Source of the DNA: Castellaniella sp. MT123
GTDB taxonomy: Bacteria; Pseudomonadota; Gammaproteobacteria; Burkholderiales; Burkholderiaceae_B
Length of the DNA stretch: 64,000 bases
Assembly: GCF_039614765.1 (NCBI RefSeq)
Contig: NZ_CP154879.1
Coordinates: 2,914,001 to 2,978,000, forward strand
Reading direction: 5' to 3'
The position numbers and the translations under genes were made by a program. Of the stretch, positions 44,806 through 53,126 are shown piece by piece. The number at the start of each line of letters is the position of its first letter. Within the stretch, counting starts at the first letter, position 1. A model generated the notes under the pieces. It was not told the DNA's origin. It was given only the letters and a program-made list of their open reading frames with translations, and searched no databases.

Positions 44806-45369
44806 ATGGAAGATTTGAACGGCCGCTACGGTCTGACCCCGGCCCACAGCGAAGTCGTGAAGGCGTGCGAGCTCATCGAGCCGTGCAATACCCTGGATAT
44901 GGGGTGCTCGAGCGGGCGTAATGCTCTGTATCTGAGTCAGCGTGGTTTCGAGGTCACCGCTGTTGATGCCAACCCCAACGCCATAGCCACGTTGCAGTCC
45001 ATCGTCGATCAGGAAGGAATCCGGACAATCAGGCCGCAGGTCTATGACATCCAGCAAGCCAGTATCGGTGCGGATTATGGCTTTATCGCCTGCACCGTGA
45101 CCCTGATGTTCCTCGATCCGTCGCGTGTCAGCGCGGTGTTGTCCGACATGCAGCATCACACCCTGCCTGGGGGATACAACCTGATCGTCTGCGCGATGGA
45201 TACCGACGCATATCCTTGCCCCATGAATTTCCCGTTTACCCTGAAGCCGGGTGAGCTGAGCCAAGCCTATGCGGGCTGGGAACTTGTCAAATACAACGAG
45301 GATCCGGGCACCATGCACAATGGGGCCCGCCTGCAGTTCGCCACGATGCTGGCGCGCAAACCGGATTAG
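44806..45369 (+). CDS. tehB: TehB-like class I SAM-dependent methyltransferase
   Basis: This 187-residue methyltransferase has motif I (TLDMGCSSGRNALYLS), the acidic end of beta-2 (VTAVDANPNAI) and the TehB phrase RYGLTPAHSEV at the N-terminus. TehB volatilises tellurite and selenite by methylation in E. coli, though its natural substrate is unsettled. tehA, the usual companion, is not adjacent. The length is near that of E. coli TehB (197). Other small-molecule methyltransferases of this group cannot be ruled out. Confidence 0.82.
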   Translation: MEDLNGRYGLTPAHSEVVKACELIEPCNTLDMGCSSGRNALYLSQRGFEVTAVDANPNAIATLQSIVDQEGIRTIRPQVYDIQQASIGADYGFIACTVTLMFLDPSRVSAVLSDMQHHTLPGGYNLIVCAMDTDAYPCPMNFPFTLKPGELSQAYAGWELVKYNEDPGTMHNGARLQFATMLARKPD

Positions 45370-45436
45370 AAAACAAACTCGTCCCCCCGGGATGGTGCCT
45401 TTGGGCCCGGCTGCCTGGCCTTGACTGAGCACGCCG

Positions 45437-46234
45437 TCACAGCCAAGGAGCCAGGGTCTGGTCAGCGATGTCGGCCCAGCCCTGGTTCGCGGCGGGATTG
45501 GCCGGGCTGGGGTGTAACAGGTAGGCCGTCGGCACCTTGTCGCCCGCGATGGCCTGCGCGCGGCCATGGGCAAAGCGTCCGATACCAACCACGACACGGG
45601 GCCCGATCGCATGAATCACGGCGTTCAGTGCTGCGTCACAGATGCCAAATAACGGTTCGCGTTCCGCCTTGTGCAATTGTTCCGGGACCAGATTGCGGTT
45701 ATTGCGTAGAAACAGCAGAGGGCAGTAGTTCCAGACGAAAATGTCCTGGAAGAACCGGTCGGGGCTATTAAAGCGCCGCCGCGCCCAGCCCCAGAAGCGA
45801 TCCCCGCTGCCTTCGCTCCGGTGGCAGGCAAAGCCGGTGATCGGGTATTTTTCGTGCTGATCCGGCAGTGGGCCGCCCAGGGGTTTTTCGATCTTCAGCC
45901 AGTCGCGTGCCATGGAAACCGCGCCAAAGGGGACCCCGGTCTGGGCCATGCCCCAAGGGCCGGGGTTCATTCCGACCAGCAGGATGCGGCCCTTCAGGTT
46001 GCCGTACCGCTGCATGTATTCACGGTGCGCCGGCCACATGTAGATCAGTGGGTTATAGACGTGGCTGGCGCTGGGGAACGCCAGCACCTGCAGGCTGCCC
46101 GCGAGGACCCGCGCGATGGCGGTGGCGGTGTTGTCCAGGTCGGGGTCGGCTCTGGCGGTCAGGTGTCCTGCCTGGGTGAGACCAGAATTAGCGGCGATGC
46201 GGGCCTTAGCGGAAAACTTATCTGGTTTGTTCAT
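45437..46234 (-). CDS. SMUG1-type uracil-DNA glycosylase
   Basis: This 265-residue DNA repair enzyme resembles single-strand-selective monofunctional uracil-DNA glycosylase. Two active-site motifs are clear: motif 1 LVGMNPGPWGMAQTGVPFG and motif 2 HPSPANPAANQGW. The Asn in GMNPGP and His in HPSP are the catalytic residues of the family. It would remove uracil or oxidised pyrimidines from DNA. Bacterial SMUG1 homologues are sparsely distributed, which hints at transfer. It is transcribed alone. Confidence 0.9.
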   Translation of the reverse strand: MNKPDKFSAKARIAANSGLTQAGHLTARADPDLDNTATAIARVLAGSLQVLAFPSASHVYNPLIYMWPAHREYMQRYGNLKGRILLVGMNPGPWGMAQTGVPFGAVSMARDWLKIEKPLGGPLPDQHEKYPITGFACHRSEGSGDRFWGWARRRFNSPDRFFQDIFVWNYCPLLFLRNNRNLVPEQLHKAEREPLFGICDAALNAVIHAIGPRVVVGIGRFAHGRAQAIAGDKVPTAYLLHPSPANPAANQGWADIADQTLAPWL

Positions 46235-46308
46235 GCCGACATTTTCTCTGAAATGTCGAAGGAAGGTGACGGTATCCCTGCTCGAAGTCAGCGGCCGCCT
46301 CTACCACC

Positions 46309-46458
46309 GATCGGGGCCTGACCCAGAGCATGTCACGCAAGGGAAACTGTCTGGGCAATGCCGCCATGGAAAGCTTCTTCGGCACCCCGCAGTCTGAGTT
46401 CTTCTATCTGAACCGTTTCGAGAGCATCGAGCAACTCCAAGCCGGCATCCGCCAATCT
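46309..46458 (+). pseudogene. IS3-family transposase OrfB remnant
   Basis: A short frame reads LTQSMSRKGNCLGNAAMESFFG and continues with SEFFYLNRFESIEQLQ, the C-terminal part of an IS3-group integrase domain (canonical QSMSRKGNCYDNAxxExFF, where the Glu is the last DDE residue; here it is retained in MESFF). Everything before and after is missing. It is a scar next to the TRAP operon. Confidence 0.8.
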
Positions 46459-46488
46459 GGCAAATTTGGGCACCCACGGTTCAGCGTT

Positions 46489-48111
46489 TCATTTCAGCGC
46501 ATAGGGTAGCCAGGTGGAGACTGCGGGCACGTAGGTCACCAGCAGCAGGAACCCGATCATCGCGAAAAGCCATGGCGCCACGGCCACCGTCAGTTCCGTG
46601 ATCCCCATCTTGGTGATGCCGCTGGCCACGTACAGGTTCAGGCCGACGGGTGGGTGGCACATGCCGACTTCCATGTTCACGACCATCAGGATTCCGAAGT
46701 GAATCGGGTCGATGCCCAGTTTCTGCGCGACCGGAAACAGGATGGGTGCCATGATAAGCACGATGGACGAAGGCTCCATGACGTTGCCGGCCAGCAGCAG
46801 CAGCACGTTGACCACCAGCAGAAATGCGATGGGGCCCAGACCCTGGGCCAGGATCCAGCTGGCCATTTGCTGTGGAATGCTCTCGGAGGTCATCAGGAAG
46901 GAGAACAGCACCGCGTTGGTGATGATGTAGAGCAGCATCGCGCTCATGCTGGCCGAGTCCAGCAGGACTTTCGGGACCTTCTTGATGGGCATGTCGCCAT
47001 AGACACAGGTCGAGACGAAGAAGGCGTACACCGCGCTCATGGCGGCAGCCTCGGTCGGCGTAAACACGCCGGCGTAGATGCCGCCCATGACCACGACGAT
47101 GAGCAGCAGACCCCAGACGCTTTCCCAGTAAGTGGACCATACGCGCTGCGATTCGTAGGGCAGCAGCTTGGCGTGGGTGAAGCCCCGGCCCAGGCGGTAG
47201 GCCGTGTAGAGCCATGCGATCGATATCAGTACGCCGAACAGGCCTATGCCCTGAGCCACAGCCGGAGCGGTGAGGGACAGCAGGCCATAGAGCAGCGCGA
47301 TGGCAATTGCCGGCGGCACGATGGTAAAGCCCACGCACAGCAGCAGGCCCCACAGGGCGTAGCCGGTAGCGGTCGTGGGACTGTGCTGTTCGAATTCGCA
47401 GAACCGGGGGTAGTTGTTTTTGCGCGCCATGTACCAGGTCACGAAACCCAGCAGCAGCGCCAGCAAGATGCCCGGTACGACCCCGGCGATGAACAGGTCG
47501 CCCACCGAGGTGTTGGTGGACACCGAATACAGCACCATGACGATGGAGGGCGGGATCAGGATGCCCAGCGAGCCCGACGTGGTGATGATGCCCGCACCGA
47601 ATTTGTTGGGGAATCCTTGCTGCAACATGGCGGGCAGGATGATCGAGCCGATGGCCATGACCGTGGCCGGACTTGAGCCTGAAATGGCCGCGAACATGGC
47701 GCAGGCGAGCACGCCCGCCAGGCCCAGACCGCCGTGCAGGTGGCCGATGATGCTGGTGGCGAAATTGATCATGCGCTTGGCCACGCCGCCATGCGTCAGG
47801 AAGCCGCCGGCCAGGATGAAGAACGGGATCGCCATGATCTCGAAGTTCTCGATGCCCGTGAACAGCTTCATGGCCACCGATTCGATCGGTACCTGCGTCA
47901 TGGTGAACAGGTAGGTGAGCACCGTCAGGCCCAGTGCAATGGACACCGGCATGCCCGTGAGCAGCATCACAATGAGCAGGCAGAAGATGAATGCGGTTTT
48001 GCCGAACGCGAACAGCAGAGCGCCGAGCACCACGGCCAGGATGATGAAGATATTGCGTGTGATGCGCGGATCGCCGACGGCCGGCGTCGCGAGCGGGATG
48101 CTTTGGCTCAT
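46489..48111 (-). CDS. dctM: TRAP transporter large permease DctM
   Basis: This is a 540-residue membrane protein, larger than the usual 425-residue DctM. The core DctM family phrases are visible (MAIPFFILAGGFLTHGGVAKRM, ISGSSPATVMAIGSIILPAM and GLLIPPSIVM-like SLGILIPPSIVMVLY). The extra ~110 residues fall in the middle (about 210-330), with two added hydrophobic segments. It starts within the dctQ stop (ATGA). With DctP and DctQ it imports an organic acid with Na+. Confidence 0.92.
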   Translation of the reverse strand: MSQSIPLATPAVGDPRITRNIFIILAVVLGALLFAFGKTAFIFCLLIVMLLTGMPVSIALGLTVLTYLFTMTQVPIESVAMKLFTGIENFEIMAIPFFILAGGFLTHGGVAKRMINFATSIIGHLHGGLGLAGVLACAMFAAISGSSPATVMAIGSIILPAMLQQGFPNKFGAGIITTSGSLGILIPPSIVMVLYSVSTNTSVGDLFIAGVVPGILLALLLGFVTWYMARKNNYPRFCEFEQHSPTTATGYALWGLLLCVGFTIVPPAIAIALLYGLLSLTAPAVAQGIGLFGVLISIAWLYTAYRLGRGFTHAKLLPYESQRVWSTYWESVWGLLLIVVVMGGIYAGVFTPTEAAAMSAVYAFFVSTCVYGDMPIKKVPKVLLDSASMSAMLLYIITNAVLFSFLMTSESIPQQMASWILAQGLGPIAFLLVVNVLLLLAGNVMEPSSIVLIMAPILFPVAQKLGIDPIHFGILMVVNMEVGMCHPPVGLNLYVASGITKMGITELTVAVAPWLFAMIGFLLLVTYVPAVSTWLPYALK

Positions 48112-48674
48112 GATAGGGTTCCCAGGGCGGGCTGCGGTTCAATGCCTTCCACATGCGAGTGGTCATGCTTGGGCACGTTGCCGCTTTGCAGGAACTGCGC
48201 ACAGACTTGCAGGAAGCGGAAGCACATCAAGTAGGATCCCAATGGCACGCACAGGAAGGCGATCCAGCGCGGCAGCTCCAGGTCAGGCGAGATCTGGTCG
48301 GTTTGCGCCAGCGCCCAGACGAACTTGACGCCGAGCGAGCCGATGACCCCGGTGAACAGCGCGCCGGCCAGCAGCCCGGTGACGATGAAGATCTTGCGCG
48401 ACGCCGGCTGAAGGCGGTTGACCATGACATCCACACCGACGTGGATGCCGGTGCGCACGCCATAGGCGGCGCCGAACTTGGCCATCCAGACAAACATGTA
48501 GATGCACAGTTCCTGCGCCCAACTGGTGTTGAGCGACAGCAGCCAGTCCTGCAAATAAGGGATATTCACGCCGGCGGCGTAGCGGTGCAGCACCGCTACG
48601 AAGATGACCAGCGTCGCGGCGCCCATCAGGAACGCGATCAGGCATTCCTCCAGGCGGTCGAGTAGCTTCATCAT
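48108..48674 (-). CDS. dctQ: TRAP transporter small permease DctQ
   Basis: This 188-residue protein has four membrane helices, as in DctQ, starting at MMKLLDRLEECLIAFLMG. The phrase TSWAQELCIYMFVWMAKFGAAYGVRTGIHV includes the family's conserved E and the RxxxH region. The start at 48674 is directly after the dctP stop; the longer frame that begins inside dctP is rejected. The gene is coupled to dctM. Confidence 0.9.
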   Translation of the reverse strand: MMKLLDRLEECLIAFLMGAATLVIFVAVLHRYAAGVNIPYLQDWLLSLNTSWAQELCIYMFVWMAKFGAAYGVRTGIHVGVDVMVNRLQPASRKIFIVTGLLAGALFTGVIGSLGVKFVWALAQTDQISPDLELPRWIAFLCVPLGSYLMCFRFLQVCAQFLQSGNVPKHDHSHVEGIEPQPALGTLS

Positions 48675-48676
48675 GA

Positions 48677-49672
48677 TTACAGACGCTTCCCGGTTGTCTG
48701 ATAGACCTCTCCGATCAGTTCCTTGCCGATGCGGCTCTCTTGCTGGAGGTGCACCCTCGCCATGGCCTTCTTCCACTCGTCCTTTTGTGCGGGCGTCAGT
48801 GTGATGATTTCGGTCTTGCCGGCGGCCTTGATGCTGGCCATGGCGTCGTCGTTTTCCTTCTTGGCGATGTCGTTGGCGTACTGGGTGGCGTCATGCATGG
48901 CGCCTTCAAGCGTGTCGCGGATATCGGCGGGCAGGCCGTCCCAGAACTTCTTGTTGACGATCACTGCGTAGCCGATATAACCGTGGTCCGACAGCGTCAG
49001 GTATTTTTGCACTTCGTTCATGCGCTGCGTGTAGATGTTGGATGGGGTGTTTTCCGTGCCGTCGACCACGCCGGTCTGCAGCGCCTGGTAGACCTCGGAG
49101 AACGCCATGACCTGGGGAATGGCACCCAGGGCGCGGAACTGGGCATCGAGCACCTTGGACGACTGGATGCGCATTTTGTGGCCGCGGAAATCGGCCGGAA
49201 CGCGAAGGGGCTTGTTGTCGGTCATGACCTTGAAGCCGTTGTCCCAGTAGGCCAGGCCCTTGATGCCCTTGGATTCCAGCTTGGACATCAGCTGCTTGCC
49301 CACCGGGCCGTCGGTGACTTTGTGCAGATCGGTGTAGTTGTCGAAGATGTAGGGCAGGTCGAAGAGTTCGAATTCCTTGACGCCCAGCGGGCCGAACTTG
49401 GCCAGCGATGGCGCCAGCATCTGCACCGAACCCAGCTGAAGGGCTTCAAGCTCTTCCTTGTCCTTGTAGAGCTGGCTGTTGGGGTAGACTTCGATCTTGA
49501 CGCGGCCCTGGGTGCGTTCCTCGGCCAGTTTCTTGAAGTAATCGGCGGCCTTGCCCTTGGGGGTGTCCGATGCGACCACGTGGCTGAATTTGATGACGAT
49601 GGGCGTTTCGGCCCCGGCGCTCAGCGCCACGGCGGACAGACAAAGGCCGGCAATCAGGTACCGAAGTTTCAT
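48677..49672 (-). CDS. dctP: TRAP transporter substrate-binding protein DctP
   Basis: This 331-residue periplasmic binder has a signal peptide (MKLRYLIAGLCLSAVALSAGA). The DctP fold shows in IKFSHVVASDTPKGKAADYF, and the conserved Arg that binds the carboxylate is probably in GHKMRIQSSKV. It resembles binders for C4-dicarboxylates; however, the aryl-alcohol-type dehydrogenase downstream makes an aromatic acid plausible. It is the first gene of the operon, divergent from the kinase. Confidence 0.92.
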   Translation of the reverse strand: MKLRYLIAGLCLSAVALSAGAETPIVIKFSHVVASDTPKGKAADYFKKLAEERTQGRVKIEVYPNSQLYKDKEELEALQLGSVQMLAPSLAKFGPLGVKEFELFDLPYIFDNYTDLHKVTDGPVGKQLMSKLESKGIKGLAYWDNGFKVMTDNKPLRVPADFRGHKMRIQSSKVLDAQFRALGAIPQVMAFSEVYQALQTGVVDGTENTPSNIYTQRMNEVQKYLTLSDHGYIGYAVIVNKKFWDGLPADIRDTLEGAMHDATQYANDIAKKENDDAMASIKAAGKTEIITLTPAQKDEWKKAMARVHLQQESRIGKELIGEVYQTTGKRL

Positions 49673-49742
49673 GGCTTGTTTCCTCGTGTAAAGTATTTAT
49701 GGCGCACAGAGCCGACCTATGATCGGAGGGGTGCTTTTTTCG

Positions 49743-49772
49743 GGTGCCCAGGAAGTTTCAGCCATGGGCACC
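49743..49772. promoter_or_regulatory. Inverted repeat in the dctP/kinase divergent promoter
   Basis: GGTGCCCA and TGGGCACC form perfect eight-base arms separated by 14 nt (centre to centre 22 nt, about two helical turns). It lies 71 nt upstream of dctP and 50 nt upstream of the kinase start. It is a candidate binding site of the downstream response regulator. Confidence 0.45.
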
Positions 49773-49821
49773 GTCGCCGACAATACGTATATCCCACATT
49801 CATGATTCAGGACTTTCCCGA

Positions 49822-51825
49822 ATGAACACTCGCTCCGGCGCTATGCCGAGGCAAGATTACGCATCGCCGCGCTGGCTTGTGGGGTTGCCTCTGGCGGTCA
49901 TCGTGCTCATTGTGGCGGGTGCCATTGCAGCCTTGCTGGTGTCGTCGCGCTTCGAGCGCGATCAGCGCGGCGAGCAGCTCATTTCCGATACGCTGTGGGC
50001 GGAACAGGCCATCGACTTTGAATCCCAGCGTCTGATCGAGGCCATGCGCATCATGGGGCGCGACCTCGATGCCGCTCCGGACGATGTCGTCCTCTTCCAG
50101 CGCCGCGCCGCCGATCTGCTGCAGCGTAGCGTCGAGGCCCGCGCGTTGTGCCGCGTTGTCTCAGGTCTCCCGTCGCAGTCCTGCCTCCCCGCGTACTCGG
50201 GCAACGATATGCCGAATGCCGCAGCCGGCCGGGCGCAGGTCTGGCGCGATACGCTGGAGCGCGCCCTGCGCTTGGGGCGACCTGCGGCCACGCTGCTGGG
50301 CGGCGATGGGACGCGGCACGATCTTTTGCTGGCGGTGCCCGTTCCCGGCAGCCAGCATGTTCATGCGCTGCTCGCGGTGGTGTCGCTGGAGCGCCTGCTC
50401 AACAGCACGCTGCCATGGTGGTTCGCCCACGACAACGAAGTGACCCTGACCGACCTCGATGGCAACCTGCTGGCTGTGCGCGACGCCAGCGTCAAGGGGC
50501 TGGGCGTCTATACCCATCGCATCGAGGCGGGCGTGGCCGACCAAGCGTTCTACCTGAACGCCAACAGCACTCATGGGTTGCCTCACCTGGTGCCGAATAT
50601 GCTGACGGGCGTGGTGATCGCGCTGTCGCTGCTGCTGGCGTGGTCGGCATGGCTGTTGTGGCGCGACCTGGTTCGCCGCAGCCGCGCGGAGAATGCCTTG
50701 CGTGAACAGCAGGCCTTGCGGCAGGCCATGGAGGATTCGCTGGTCTCGGGTTTGCGGGCGCGCGATCTCGATGGCCGCATCACGTACGTGAACCCCGCGT
50801 TCTGCGAGATGGTCGGCTACGGCCCCGAAGATCTGATCGGGCACGGGCCCGACATGCCTTACCTGGCGCTGGAACTGAAAGATCGCTCGCGCCAGCGCCA
50901 TGCCCAGCTGATGGCGGGAACGCTGTCCAATAAAGCCTGCGAATCGACGTATGTCCGTCGCGACGGGACCCGGCTGACCGTGCTGGTCAGCGAAGCGCCA
51001 TTGCTCGACGGCGCGGGGAAACAGACGGGCTGGATGGCCTCCATCATCGACATGACAGAGCAAAAGCGCGCGCAGGAATTCCAGCACCAGCAAAACGAGC
51101 GCATGAATCACATGGCGCGCCTGATGACGATGGGTGAAATGGCTTCCGCCCTGGCGCACGAGCTGAACCAGCCGCTGGCGGCAATCAACAGCTACTGCAC
51201 TGCGGCGCTCAATGTCATGGCGCACGGCGGTGGCAACGACACGGAGTCATGCGGCCTGATCGACAAGGCGCGCAGCCAGGCCGAACGGGCGGGGCGGATC
51301 ATACGCCGCGTCCATCATTTCGTGCGCAAGACGGAACCGCTGCCCGGCCCGGTGGCCCTGGATGAAGTCATCGCCGAGCTCCTGCACCTGATCCGGTTGC
51401 AGACAGCGCGCGCCGGGGAGCCCATCCAGATGTCCATTCCGGCGACGCTTCCCCGGGTGCTGGCGGATCGGGTTCTGCTCGAGCAGGTTCTGCTCAATCT
51501 CACACGCAATGCGTTCGAAGCCATGGCGCAATTACCGCCATCGGAGCGTCGCGTGATCATTTCCGCCGACCTCGTCCAGGCCGGCGAATCCGCCACGGCG
51601 GTGTGCGTGTCGGTGCGGGATTGGGGCGCGGGGTTGACGCAAGAAAACGCGTTGCAGGCTATGGAGTCGCCTTTCTTCACGACCAAATCCGACGGCATGG
51701 GCATGGGGCTGGCGGTGTGCCGCTCGGCCCTGGAGCTGATGGGTTCCCGCCTTCAATACCGCGGAGGCGAGGGCGGCGGCGCGTGTTTCTATTTCGATCT
51801 GAAGGTGCTCGAAGGGCAATCATGA
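49822..51825 (+). CDS. PAS-domain sensor histidine kinase of the TRAP system
   Basis: This 667-residue kinase has two membrane helices (about 22-45 and 255-282) enclosing a ~210-residue periplasmic sensing domain, a PAS domain (about 300-420, ITYVNPAFCEMVGYG), phospho-acceptor H446 in LAHELNQPLAAINSY and an HATPase domain (LLNLTRNAFEA, GMGMGLAVCRS). The HELNQPL form is typical of DctB/FixL-type kinases. The start at 49822 follows an unremarkable upstream. It probably senses the TRAP substrate in the periplasm. It overlaps the regulator gene in ATGA. Confidence 0.92.
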   Translation: MNTRSGAMPRQDYASPRWLVGLPLAVIVLIVAGAIAALLVSSRFERDQRGEQLISDTLWAEQAIDFESQRLIEAMRIMGRDLDAAPDDVVLFQRRAADLLQRSVEARALCRVVSGLPSQSCLPAYSGNDMPNAAAGRAQVWRDTLERALRLGRPAATLLGGDGTRHDLLLAVPVPGSQHVHALLAVVSLERLLNSTLPWWFAHDNEVTLTDLDGNLLAVRDASVKGLGVYTHRIEAGVADQAFYLNANSTHGLPHLVPNMLTGVVIALSLLLAWSAWLLWRDLVRRSRAENALREQQALRQAMEDSLVSGLRARDLDGRITYVNPAFCEMVGYGPEDLIGHGPDMPYLALELKDRSRQRHAQLMAGTLSNKACESTYVRRDGTRLTVLVSEAPLLDGAGKQTGWMASIIDMTEQKRAQEFQHQQNERMNHMARLMTMGEMASALAHELNQPLAAINSYCTAALNVMAHGGGNDTESCGLIDKARSQAERAGRIIRRVHHFVRKTEPLPGPVALDEVIAELLHLIRLQTARAGEPIQMSIPATLPRVLADRVLLEQVLLNLTRNAFEAMAQLPPSERRVIISADLVQAGESATAVCVSVRDWGAGLTQENALQAMESPFFTTKSDGMGMGLAVCRSALELMGSRLQYRGGEGGGACFYFDLKVLEGQS

Positions 51826-52430
51826 AAACCGTTTATCTGGTCGACGACGACGAGATCATCCGCGACGCCCTGGGGGCGTTGTTCCGTTCTCGTGGGCTGG
51901 CGCTCCAGGTTTTCGCCGACGGGCCGGCGTTCCTGGCGGCATGGGGTGGACGTAGTCTTGCGCGGCTGCCGGCCTGCCTGCTCATCGATGTGCGCATGCC
52001 CGGCATGAGCGGATTGGAATTGCTGGCGAAATTGAAAGAGGGCGGCCTGGCCGCGCATCACGTGGTCATTTTCCTGACCGGGCATGGCGATATTCCCATG
52101 GCGGTCGAGGCCCTGAAAAGCGGCGCCTATGATTTTCTTGAAAAGCCGTTCTCCGACAATAAATTGGTGGATCGGGTGCTGGAAAGCCTGGACTATGTCG
52201 ATGGCGCGGCCGCCGCGTCATCGGAATCCCGAGACCTGAGCACGCGCCTGACCCCGCGCGAATACGCGATCGCCGAGCGCATCGTGGCCGGGCAGACCAA
52301 CAAGCAGATCGGTGATGCGCTTTTCATCAGCGTGCGCACGGTCGAGGTGCACCGCGCGCGTATTTTCGCCAAGCTGGAGATCAAGAGCGCGATCGGGCTC
52401 GCGCAGCTGTGGGTTGCACCGCATCATTGA
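51822..52430 (+). CDS. FixJ/NarL-family response regulator
   Basis: This 202-residue regulator has a receiver domain with phospho-acceptor D56 (CLLIDVRMPG), acidic D8-D10, Thr in FLTGHGD and Lys in DFLEKPF. A LuxR/FixJ helix-turn-helix follows (LTPREYAIAERIVAG, NKQIGDALFISVRTVEVHRARI). It pairs with the overlapping kinase and likely controls the divergent TRAP operon. DctR-type regulators of TRAP systems in Burkholderiales and Rhodobacter have this architecture. Confidence 0.92.
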   Translation: MKTVYLVDDDEIIRDALGALFRSRGLALQVFADGPAFLAAWGGRSLARLPACLLIDVRMPGMSGLELLAKLKEGGLAAHHVVIFLTGHGDIPMAVEALKSGAYDFLEKPFSDNKLVDRVLESLDYVDGAAAASSESRDLSTRLTPREYAIAERIVAGQTNKQIGDALFISVRTVEVHRARIFAKLEIKSAIGLAQLWVAPHH

Positions 52431-52494
52431 CGAAACAGTCCCCCCGGTTCCGAGCAGGGAAAATTCTGGGGAACCCGAGGGGCATTCCGATCGT

Positions 52495-53082
52495 TCAGAA
52501 TGGATAATCCTGCCGGCCGTGTTGAATGGTTACCCAATGATTCCGGGTGAATTCATGCATGATCCATTCGCCGCCGAAGCGCCCGATGCCGCTGTTTTTT
52601 TCGCCGCCAAAGGGGCCGCTCGGGGTGTCGTTGACGCTATGGTCGTTGACATGGGTCATGCCTGCCTGCACGCCCAGCGCAAATCGCACGCCGCGCTGTT
52701 CGTCGCGTGTAAAGACGGCGCTGGAGAGCCCATAGGGCGTGCCGTTGGCGATTTGCAGTGCTTCCGCCTCGCTGTGAACCTTGATGATGGGGGCGATCGG
52801 GCCAAACATTTCATACTGGGCGATTCGCATTTCATTGTTCACGTCCACGAACACATGAGGCGGCAATACTTGGCCTTGCGGATCCGCGCCCACCACTTGG
52901 CGTGCGCCGGCGGTGCGCGCGCCCTCGATGTGCGCCATGTGCGCCGCCAGTTGTTTTTTGTTGATGATCGGGCCAATGACGGTGTCCGCCTGGTTGGGGT
53001 CGCCGTACTTCAGGCCTTTGACCTGTGATACGAAGCGATCAACGAATTCGTCGTACACCTTTGCGTCGACGATGATTCGGTT
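52495..53082 (-). pseudogene. Aldehyde dehydrogenase (vanillin/benzaldehyde type), C-terminal fragment
   Basis: About 195 residues are left of a ~485-residue enzyme. The fragment runs from RNRIIVDAKVYDEFVDRF to the C-terminal GRFGGEWIMHEFTRNHWV and clearly matches aryl-aldehyde dehydrogenases. The catalytic Cys (normally just upstream of SxNRIIV), the catalytic Glu and the NAD domain are all missing, so it is inactive. The cut lies near 53082, 20 nt from a perfect 18-bp palindrome. The product would have followed the adjacent alcohol dehydrogenase in an aryl alcohol to acid pathway. Confidence 0.9.
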
Positions 53083-53101
53083 CCTTGATGAACTCAATCT
53101 G

Positions 53102-53119
53102 GCTAGTCGCGCGACTAGC
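53102..53119. repeat. Perfect 18-bp palindrome at the aldehyde dehydrogenase breakpoint
   Basis: GCTAGTCGC-GCGACTAGC is perfectly self-complementary and stands exactly between the truncated dehydrogenase and the alcohol dehydrogenase stop. It may be a junction hairpin left by recombination or a terminator stem; there is no T tract. Confidence 0.5.
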
Positions 53120-53126
53120 TCTTTGA

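Noticed and set aside
52441..52484. GGTTCC/GGAACC pairing between the response regulator and the dehydrogenase fragment as a terminator
   Set aside because: Loop of 18 bases and uneven flanking C/G runs make the stem doubtful; not listed as a feature.
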